The notes under the pieces: model-generated
Database searches by the model: none
Told to the model about the DNA's origin: nothing
What the model saw: the letters and a program-made list of their open reading frames with translations, nothing else
Assembly: GCA_006503475.1 (NCBI GenBank)
Contig: RSEH01000372.1
Location: forward strand, 5,362-33,610
Length of the DNA: 28,249 bases
DNA from: Stentor roeselii
Taxonomy: Eukaryota > Ciliophora > Heterotrichea > Heterotrichida > Stentoridae
Reading direction: 5' to 3'
Shown here: piece by piece, positions 1-7,900 of the stretch
Layout of the letters: each line of letters begins with the position of its first letter
How positions within the stretch are numbered: position 1 is the stretch's first letter
Translations under genes and position numbers: made by a program

Positions 1-40
1 CACAGATTTCAGCAAATGAATTAAATTATCTTAGACCTAC

Positions 41-904
41 CTAAAATATTGAGCAGTCTTCACAACAGCTTGCTCGATCTTTTCTCTTTCTAACAAGAGA
101 AGCAAAGCACTGATCATGTTCATTATAAAAAATTCCAAGAGATGTCATCAAGTCATTATAAACAATAACATCAGGATTTGTTTCATTAATCAACTTATCA
201 AGTTCGCTATTTCTTTTAGAAAAAATCTGCAATCTTTCTTTAACTGATAATTTCAATCGAATTTCCATGATGACTTCATAATCAACTCCTTTTTTCCTTA
301 TTTCATGTTTGATCTCTGCCTTCTGCATTGCACTCAAATAGTAAGTCCCATTAATCACCTCAGAAACTGAAAGAGAATGTGTTTCAATCACGTCATTTTT
401 ATCCCCATCATCCAAGAACATCTCAATCACAATATTTTCATTCAAACTAAGTAAACATGCAGCATCTTCCGTTTCTTCCAACAGAAACTCTTTCCCATTC
501 GATTGTTTAACCCTCACAGTAAGAGGTCCTCTATGACTTTGACTTTTTTTTACTTTGATTGCGGCACTCGTTGAAGAAATTTGGATATTTTTTACTACTG
601 AAAGCGCTTCTTCAATATCAAGACTTTCTTTAATGTAAGAAGCTCTTGACATGTTGTAGTTTGTTTCAAGGTTTTTAAACTTCAACACTAACTTAGCCGC
701 TTGTTTCGAGAAATCTTTTCTGTCAAATGATGACCGTTTTAGCAGGTCTTTTAAGATTGAAGTAGCTGAATTCGGGGACTGTAAAAACCAGGGATCATCA
801 GGCAAATCATTGAAACCGTGATACTTTTCACAGATGTCTTGAATAATCTCAGTTAACTCTTTCATTTCAGCTTTTAGAGTCTCTTCAACATCCTGATCTG
901 CCAT
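41..904 (-). CDS. Unrecognised 287-aa protein with CaaX-like C-terminus
   Basis: I do not recognise the family. The N-terminal 110 residues are charged and predicted helical. Residues about 120-215 alternate hydrophobic and polar in a way that suggests a small beta-rich domain, possibly C2-like, but no diagnostic motif is visible. The protein ends CCEDCSIF: the last four residues fit a CaaX prenylation box, and the two cysteines just upstream could be palmitoylated, so membrane anchoring without a membrane helix is plausible (inference). The stop is TAG. The ATG lies only 7 bases after the stop of the RING-array gene on the same strand. A second in-frame ATG at codon 14 (base 865) would widen that gap to 46 bases, so the true start is uncertain. 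No 15-base intron that would join it to the upstream gene was found. Confidence 0.7.
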   Translation of the reverse strand: MADQDVEETLKAEMKELTEIIQDICEKYHGFNDLPDDPWFLQSPNSATSILKDLLKRSSFDRKDFSKQAAKLVLKFKNLETNYNMSRASYIKESLDIEEALSVVKNIQISSTSAAIKVKKSQSHRGPLTVRVKQSNGKEFLLEETEDAACLLSLNENIVIEMFLDDGDKNDVIETHSLSVSEVINGTYYLSAMQKAEIKHEIRKKGVDYEVIMEIRLKLSVKERLQIFSKRNSELDKLINETNPDVIVYNDLMTSLGIFYNEHDQCFASLVRKRKDRASCCEDCSIF

Positions 905-911
905 TAATTAC

Positions 912-2759
912 TTAATTGGCCCATTTAAATCTAACTAGGTGTTTCCATGTCTTTTTCCATAGACTTCGAGGAGCGCAGAGGCAGAGACAAAAGAAAGACT
1001 TAAATCGTTTTCTGTTGTTTTTAGAAAATCCGAAACAAAAGTTGTAGAACCAGCCAAAACAACAGAACAAGGTCATGATATAGAAAAGTAAAAGTAAGGC
1101 AAATTGATAACTACAACTGCATAAGTTGAGTTTTTTTTTAGACGGTTTTTTGAGAAAAGGCTCTTCTTCTTCGATTCCTGAGATTTGGATTACTCCTAAG
1201 TTGCTTTTTTCTTCAGAGTGATTTTGATTGGAGATTGAGTAGTTTTGGTTGATTATTTGAGTGTTTTCGAGGTCAGTTTGGTGTTCTTCTTGTTTTAAGC
1301 TGAGGCCTGAGTTTTCCAAGGATTCTTTCTCGTTGTTGATAACAGGTTCCGATTGGTTTTGATAGGAGATGACTGGAAGGACTTCTTGTTGTTGTTTTTC
1401 TTCAGAGTTTTTTTCAAGGTCTTTGCAAGTGGGACAAAGAAAGACACCTGAGCACTTCGAGCAGAAATCATGAAGACAACCAGCTTTCACATATCTTAAA
1501 TGTTTGCATCTTCTGCAGGTGAAGCTTTTTCCGCACTTGATGCAAGAAGATTCTCCTTTTTCATAACAATCTTCACAGATTTTATGTTTTTCACAGTAGT
1601 TCGGGTTCTTATAATTTTTTTGACTTCCACAGTTATCACAAATGAAACAACTATGAACAGATGAACATTCAGAGCAAACAACATGTCCACAAGGCATTTG
1701 ATTAAAAAAGTACTTGACTTGAACACAAGAAGAACATTCGACTTGCCCTAAACAAACAGTGCAGTTTTTATTACTTTTTTTTAAACAAGCTTTACAGACA
1801 TGATGCTTTCCACAGGACTTGCTGAGCTTAACATGATGGTCTGAATTGCAAACTTCGCATTTGAAACAAGAATGATTCGAAGTACATTCATAACAAATGA
1901 CATGGCCACAGGCAAGTCTCGAGCGAAAGAAACCAGTCAAGTCACAAGCCTGACAAAGAAACTGCCCGACACAAGCAGTGCAATGATTGAAGCTTTTTTC
2001 ATAACAGGTCTTACAAAGAATATGTCCACACGAGTTCATTGAAAAAACGTCTTTTTCATTAGAACAAACTTGACATTTATAACAATTGTGACTTTTTTCA
2101 CATTCAAGGCAAACTAAATGTTTGCAGTTTAGTTCAATATGAAAGTAAGTTGTATTTAAACAGTCTTGGCAAGGTAAAGGTCCTACACAAACTGGACATT
2201 TTTTTGAACTTTTTGTGGAACAAGTTAAACAAATTTGATGATTTCCGCAGGAATGAAGACTTACATTTTCGATTGACATGCAAAGCTGGCAGGTGGCTTT
2301 TGGCTTTTCCTCACATTCCATGCAACGTTGGTAATACTGCCAGCATTCTAAGCAGATTGAATGCCCGCATTGTAAAGTGTATTTCTGGGGCTTTGGTGAT
2401 TTGCAGACTGGACATTTGTATTGGGATGGATTGCAGATATTGCAGGTTTCATAGTGATTTAGGATGCAGTTTGTGCAGTGGATCGACTTGCAAGGGACTT
2501 TCTTTAGGCTTGATATCAAGGAGTCCTCGGGTGAAGATTGGAAAGGGTAGGTGGAAGCGTCGACTGAGAGGAGGTAGTTCTGGGAATTGCAAGTACCGCA
2601 GTTCCTTCCAATAACCGGAGTAGTCGTTTTACAATGCTGACACCTAGAAATAAACCCACTAAATTTGCAGTGTTCTAAACAAGTTCCATGAAAATTCGAG
2701 TGATTAATGAAAAAAATTTTAGGTTCCTCACAAAGCATACAAGTAGTACTGCACTTCAT
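912..2759 (-). CDS. Membrane protein with nine or more tandem RING-like zinc fingers
   Basis: The 615-aa protein has an N-terminal Cys/His module (residues 3-43, with NHSNFHG) followed by back-to-back RING-like fingers at about 116-149, 157-191, 197-229, 229-263, 269-301, 301-336, 342-374, 374-409 and 415-445. Each fits C-x2-C-x(9-11)-C-x(1,2)-H-x(2,3)-C-x2-C-x(4-7)-C-x2-C. A divergent tenth may lie around 54-109. From residue 157 two alternating finger types repeat with a period of 72-73 residues. A Gln/Asn/Glu-rich linker (450-540) leads to one hydrophobic segment (about 551-578) and a basic tail containing CLCLC. There is no signal peptide, so the fingers probably face the cytosol. RING fingers generally recruit E2 ubiquitin conjugates or scaffold proteins; which applies here is unknown. 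The next gene upstream (2775-3323) is a short relative, 15 bases away. Confidence 0.88.
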   Translation of the reverse strand: MKCSTTCMLCEEPKIFFINHSNFHGTCLEHCKFSGFISRCQHCKTTTPVIGRNCGTCNSQNYLLSVDASTYPFQSSPEDSLISSLKKVPCKSIHCTNCILNHYETCNICNPSQYKCPVCKSPKPQKYTLQCGHSICLECWQYYQRCMECEEKPKATCQLCMSIENVSLHSCGNHQICLTCSTKSSKKCPVCVGPLPCQDCLNTTYFHIELNCKHLVCLECEKSHNCYKCQVCSNEKDVFSMNSCGHILCKTCYEKSFNHCTACVGQFLCQACDLTGFFRSRLACGHVICYECTSNHSCFKCEVCNSDHHVKLSKSCGKHHVCKACLKKSNKNCTVCLGQVECSSCVQVKYFFNQMPCGHVVCSECSSVHSCFICDNCGSQKNYKNPNYCEKHKICEDCYEKGESSCIKCGKSFTCRRCKHLRYVKAGCLHDFCSKCSGVFLCPTCKDLEKNSEEKQQQEVLPVISYQNQSEPVINNEKESLENSGLSLKQEEHQTDLENTQIINQNYSISNQNHSEEKSNLGVIQISGIEEEEPFLKKPSKKKLNLCSCSYQFALLLLFYIMTLFCCFGWFYNFCFGFSKNNRKRFKSFFCLCLCAPRSLWKKTWKHLVRFKWAN

Positions 2760-2774
2760 ATTTATTCATTAATC

Positions 2775-3323
2775 TTAATCCCGATGGTCTTCAGTCCTCT
2801 TCACCTTCGGAGCACTTTCCGTGCTTTTACAATCAAGACAACAAAGACTCGAGAAGAATTCAGAGATTAAGTCCATAAAGTCCTGATCCTCTGAACTCTC
2901 TTTATTCAAATTCAATTCAACAGGTTTCCTATTCTCAAACTTCGGCATTTTTTGCTTTTCTTCAAAAGGTTCTAAAGACGGTGTAGTCCCAAGTTGCCTT
3001 TCCGGAATTTTATTAAGATTTTTCATTCTAACACTGCAGACTTTCAATTCAATTTTCTTTAAATTCGGCTCCATATCAACCAAAGGACTGTCTTTATTTC
3101 CACAGGTTTGAATATCGTCGTCTAAAGTCTCAGTCTGGTCAGTTTTCAATGATTTGACATAGTAAAACACCATCGCTTTACAATGACTGCAGATAAATTT
3201 CGTCCCTACTGCTGATGTCGAACCATGCAAAGTGCAAAGTCCATGAAATTTTGAGTGATTCACATGAAAAAATAGAGGTTTTTCACATAAAAGACAACTT
3301 TTTCGACAATCAAATCTTTGCAT
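2775..3323 (-). CDS. Short paralogue of the RING-array protein's N-terminal module
   Basis: The 182-aa product starts with a Cys/His module (residues about 3-50: CLLC, NHSKFHG, C-x2-H, CSHC) that matches the first 43 residues of the 912-2759 protein (CMLC, NHSNFHG, C-x2-H, CQHC). It is therefore a probable tandem duplicate that lacks the RING array and the membrane segment. The rest is low-complexity and acidic, with a CCLDC cluster near the end. I chose the ATG at 3323 because the spacing from Met to the first Cys pair then resembles the paralogue, and because the upstream alternative (3356) would overlap the start of the divergent kinase-like gene. The frame ends TAA GAT TAA TGA, a triple stop. 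The module probably binds zinc; its role is unknown. Confidence 0.78.
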   Translation of the reverse strand: MQRFDCRKSCLLCEKPLFFHVNHSKFHGLCTLHGSTSAVGTKFICSHCKAMVFYYVKSLKTDQTETLDDDIQTCGNKDSPLVDMEPNLKKIELKVCSVRMKNLNKIPERQLGTTPSLEPFEEKQKMPKFENRKPVELNLNKESSEDQDFMDLISEFFSSLCCLDCKSTESAPKVKRTEDHRD

Positions 3324-3335
3324 TTTTCTATAATT
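3324..3335. promoter_or_regulatory. 12-bp divergent intergenic spacer
   Basis: Only TTTTCTATAATT separates the chosen ATGs of the minus-strand gene (start 3323) and the plus-strand gene (start 3336). It contains a TATAAT-like element. Any bidirectional promoter must extend into both coding regions, or one of the start choices is wrong. Confidence 0.4.
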
Positions 3336-4904
3336 ATGGAAAATTCGATTCAACACTTAAGAGGGAAATTTTTTGATTGTCGAGAATTTCCGATAATCAC
3401 GGTGAAAATTGGAGAACTTTTATATTATTTTCAATGCGAAATCCAGGAAAAAGGTGAAGGTTTTTCGGTGTTTTTAAGGACTTCTGAGATTTTTGATGAA
3501 ATTGGAGATGCTCAGAAGTTTTTAGATCAGAGGTTCGTGAAAGTCAGGTTTTTGGAAAGTACTGAGAAAATCACTGAGTTTTCATTGGAGTTTAAAGGGT
3601 TTCAAGTGGCTGAAATCTGTGAAATTGAATGGATTCAGTTTTTTGAGAAGATTGTTTTTTGTATTATTAGAATCCAGCTTAATAATGCAAGGGTCTCTTC
3701 TTCTGAAATGAAAATTTCTTGGATACCGGAAAAAGTAGAAAATCTTGACATTCGAACAGCTTCATTTATGGTTTTTAATATTTTTTCTTATTCTTACACG
3801 AATCCTGTCGAGTTCCAGTACAAGAATCATGAATTTTATGAACAAGATAAAAACTTGCTAAAGCAACTTCAGAATAACAGCAAGACTGAAGATTTGTTTT
3901 GTCTTTATGGAGCTGTTTTTGATGATGAGGCTTCAAAAATCACTTTTCAAGAACCGATTGAAAGTAATGATCTTGAGATTATCATTGAAAGTTTAAAGAG
4001 AATGATGAATACTGATAAAAATTTTGGAATTGGTAACATTGTTGCATTCACACAAACCTGTTCGAAGTTCTTAAAAGTCAGTGTTGAAAATTTCGTGTTT
4101 TTCAGCATAAGTCTTGTAAAACAATCTGAAAACACTTTTTCTGATTTACTTTCAGTGACTTCAAATGAAAATAGAAAAAGTTTTCCTGAGATTATTCAAG
4201 ATAAAATAAATTCACTCAATAAAATCAGCTTTTCAATGTTAGCCCCTGTTGAAAAAATAAAAAATCACGACAACTTTTGCATAAAAACCTGTTTTTCTAA
4301 AGAAAATTCATCCCAATTTCTTCATAATTACCACAAATTTCGAGCCCTGAGGCATAAAAACCTGGTAAAAGTAATCGGAATTCAAGAATTAGAAGAAAAA
4401 TACGGACTAGTGACTGAAAATCTAGAAAGAATATCATTTGAAGACCAAATAAAACCTTTAAGCGAGAAAGAAAAGTTAAAAATCTTGAAAACTCTTGCAA
4501 GTTTACTCGACTTCTGCCAAGCAAGGGGTTATTTTTTCATAGGACTAGACCCAAACAACCTATTTTTCGACAAAAATAGGAAGATAAAGGTGGGTTTATG
4601 TTATTTTGAAAGACTTTCAGATGATAATTTGAATTCATATGAAGAAATGTTAGGACTAGTTGCGCGAAACACGGAAAACTACAGACTTGGCTTGATGATT
4701 AAGAAGATGTTTCTAGAAAAAGACCCGGGCACCCCAGTGACTGTTGATCATGACTCTTGGTTAACTGGATCTATCCCTGTTTTTACCGAAGAAGTCCTTA
4801 GAGAGAACCCGTTTATGTGCCAGATGGTCACTGAACTCACTAATATCGACCCAGCTAGAAGACTAGAATGCAAAAATCTTCTCGAAAACTTAGAAAATAG
4901 GTAA
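3336..4904 (+). CDS. Protein pseudokinase with a novel N-terminal region
   Basis: The 522-aa protein has about 290 N-terminal residues that I do not recognise and a C-terminal protein-kinase-like domain (about 295-520). The VAIK-type lysine is present (K317 in FCIKTC), followed by a kinase-like RALRHKNLVKVIG stretch. No glycine-rich loop is visible. The catalytic loop reads FIGLDPNNLFF (401-411) in place of HRDLKPEN, so G403 replaces the catalytic Asp while N408 is kept. The DFG position reads GLC (420-422), so the metal-binding Asp is also lost. It should therefore be catalytically dead and act as a scaffold or allosteric partner (inference). The ATG at 3336 was chosen over 3318 because the latter overlaps the divergent gene. 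It ends 9 bases before the end of the convergent receptor gene, so the 3' ends must overlap. Confidence 0.8.
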   Translation: MENSIQHLRGKFFDCREFPIITVKIGELLYYFQCEIQEKGEGFSVFLRTSEIFDEIGDAQKFLDQRFVKVRFLESTEKITEFSLEFKGFQVAEICEIEWIQFFEKIVFCIIRIQLNNARVSSSEMKISWIPEKVENLDIRTASFMVFNIFSYSYTNPVEFQYKNHEFYEQDKNLLKQLQNNSKTEDLFCLYGAVFDDEASKITFQEPIESNDLEIIIESLKRMMNTDKNFGIGNIVAFTQTCSKFLKVSVENFVFFSISLVKQSENTFSDLLSVTSNENRKSFPEIIQDKINSLNKISFSMLAPVEKIKNHDNFCIKTCFSKENSSQFLHNYHKFRALRHKNLVKVIGIQELEEKYGLVTENLERISFEDQIKPLSEKEKLKILKTLASLLDFCQARGYFFIGLDPNNLFFDKNRKIKVGLCYFERLSDDNLNSYEEMLGLVARNTENYRLGLMIKKMFLEKDPGTPVTVDHDSWLTGSIPVFTEEVLRENPFMCQMVTELTNIDPARRLECKNLLENLENR

Positions 4905-4913
4905 TTTTAGCTA

Positions 4914-7900
4914 TTAAACTGAATTATTCACCTCAGTCGAAACGTTCATCGACTTAGACACAATTTTTCTTAACACCCTGAATCTTTTCAACGCGAAGTA
5001 CTGAACCGAAATCGAAAAAACCTGAACTAAAAAATGATCAAATCCTAAAGTTAAAAGAAAAATCTTCCAAAAGTGCAGGTCTTTCAAAAGAATCTCTCGA
5101 AAAGTCCCAATGCAAAGTCCTAAGATAAAAATAATTCCTATAAAAATTCCAAATTTTCTATATTTTAATTCACTTTCATATGAAAAATTCGTGTCGTTTA
5201 CCGGGTTTGACTCGCTGAAGTTTCTCACATAGGAATACTTTGCTTTTACTGTAAGCTCCGGTAGTTTTATCGTCGGCGAATAGCGAAGGTCTGGAGGGTC
5301 TGGAAGCTTTTTGATTGAAAATTTTTTGAACTTTTTAAGCAGGGCTGTCATCATTTTGCCCAAGAAGAATGAAAAAGATTCACTTGTCACTATCAAAGGA
5401 AAAGGACTTAAAAAGAACTCAAGTTTCATGATTGTAAAAATCATTGATAAGAGGCGACAGTTGTAGATTATTATTCGAATGTGTCTTGGCTTTTCTGCAT
5501 CGAATCTTAGAAAAATGCTTAGAAGTGAATGGCAGTTTTTTAAAGATGATGGAAAAGATGTTGAAGTCGCTTGTAAAAGTTCAGGAAAAACGGATTTAGA
5601 CTGTTTTTTATCTTTAAATATTCCCCATAATAGCCAAAGTGTATTGATAACCAGAAAAATAATTATAAATATTATGCTTTTCAGGGAAATTCCTGTGGTT
5701 TCAGAGGGATTTGATGAGGAAATATTGAAAATCTCTAAGAAAAGTTTATCAGAAGAGTTAAAATCGCACCAAATCATCGAGTCCTGAACTTTTCCTTCAA
5801 ATTTTTGATGAATTGAATGACATTCACTGTTCATTAAAGAGTCAGAAAAGGTCATCGAGACCATTCCTCGAACTTTTCCTTTGCTTTCGACCTGAACAAC
5901 GACTGAAGAGTTGGAAAACTTGACAAGTGCTTCATCAAGATAGTTGATTACTGCGAAATTCACCTCAGAATCAGAGTTTATAACGAAAAGTGAATGATTT
6001 TGGGAAATTGAGGTCTTTTTTGCCTGTGAAAAAAAGCTACCAGGGGGACACTTAACTATTTGAACCACGAATTTTTCATTTTCAATCATTTTTACCGGAT
6101 CATAAGCAAAAGTCCTTCCAAAGCTGAGGGAAATCCTAAGAAGTAATTCTTCAAGTTGATGAAACAGGTTTTTACTTAGATTTTCGTGATTTTTTAGTAA
6201 AATATCGAGAATTTTCATTACTTTCAACTTGATTTCTTCATTTAAAAAGTCATCATATCGTTTTCTGAGAATGAGACAGTTAGCGACTAGTTCTTTATAA
6301 GTGAAGGTTTCCTGAGTAGTGATAAGTTTAAAGAGCATCTCGAGGATCATTTCATTCAGTTGTTCATTTGTAGGGAGGTACAAAGATGCTAAGTCCAAGA
6401 TGCGGTTTAAATGATTCCTGAAGAACCTGCCTTCCAACTGATTAACTCCCGAACCTATCACAGTCCTTTCATCAATTTCTTCATAAACAAGATGCATCAT
6501 CAAAGCCCCTATCTGAAGTAATCCTTCATAATCATTATTTTTCACATTTTTCATTAAAAAGTTAAAAACACTTGTTTTATTATCTTCATTTTTTTCTAAT
6601 ATCACTTGAGTAAAGCTTTCAATGTAACTTCTACCCAAACCATAAACCCTTACTTTCACTTCAAGTCTTTCAGAATAAGGCAAAACCGATCGAAATGACG
6701 AGAAATGCAACAAATCAGTCAAACGTTCATATTTTTCATCAACTTTTACCCAGAACTCGAAAAGATGTCCCTCTTCCCACCCGACTGCCTTGAATGTGAA
6801 GAAAGTCTTCCAAGCTGTTCCTTTCTTTGGAAAGACTTGAAGAGACCCTCCTGAAGGTTGAATTATTTTCTTTAAGTTCACTTTACAATCGTTGCTTGTT
6901 CCCACCCAAGGATTTTTTAAAGCTGAAGGACTTAAAAACTTGCCGAGAGTTGAGGACTTGCTTGACTTTAACTCCGTGTTTGTCCTCCAGGAAGACCTGT
7001 TTTCACTTTTTGTAAAAAAAAGGGATTCGCCTGTTCGGAATTTTAAAGTTTCTGAAGAAATCCAAGTGTTTTGTTTAGAAAAATTCACAAATGTTGAGTC
7101 TTCGTCTGATACTCCTGATTTTGAAACTTTTAGAGATACTTGATAGGATGAACCGTCGTTTTTTAAGAGGACTTCAGAGGAGGTGCTGTTTAATATTACT
7201 TGATTTTTGGTGGAAATGACCCAGTTGTAGGAAAGTTTCTCTACTTTTCCTGCATAGGTACTTTTATTAGCATTTAAAACAATTTCTGAATTATTAGAAA
7301 AAATACATCTTTTATCAATAACAGCTTCTATCTCAGAACTTTCATAAATTAAAGTAACTGTCTTAAGCACCTTCTCATTCCCAATCCAAGCAGAAACATT
7401 AACCAAAATTTTATCTCCTTTATCAAACTCCCCATTCACAACTTTCACAATATTTCCATATTTCTCTATTTTCGTCACATTTTCATGAAGCACTTCCCAG
7501 TCAAAAAAACTTTCACTGAAATCTTGACAAGCTTCCACCTTGGCCCTGATAAAAACCGGAAATTTTCTTTCAACTTTCAAATACCCAGGAACAATAACCG
7601 TTAAATTCGACAAGTTAAAAAAATTCCTGAAAAATTCTCCAGTTCTCGTCTCACCCAAGAAGTTTTGAACAGTTAAAAAGAAGTGAAAAGCTGAATTTTT
7701 CAGTAAAAAAACAGGAATGGAAGGGTTCAAATTAGTTAAAAATTTTGAAATTTCTTTGTTTTCTGGAGAAACTGTCCAGTTGAAGTGTTTTATTGAAGTG
7801 GTTGAGGAGAGATAAGTTGAAAGTTCAAAGTGAGTGCTGCAGGTTGTCAGGTCTTTTAAAGGAAAGATTTTAAGACTGAAGGCTGGGTCTGACCCGCTGA

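Noticed and set aside
2150-2614. 154-codon plus-strand frame
   Set aside because: Antisense shadow of the Cys-rich RING-array gene; no independent motif.
41-2759. Joining the RING-array gene and the downstream gene into one protein
   Set aside because: No 15-base GTAA...AG intron lies at the junction; the nearest GT...AG (GTAATTAATGGCAG) is 14 bases, removes the downstream ATG, and leaves the TAA stop in place.
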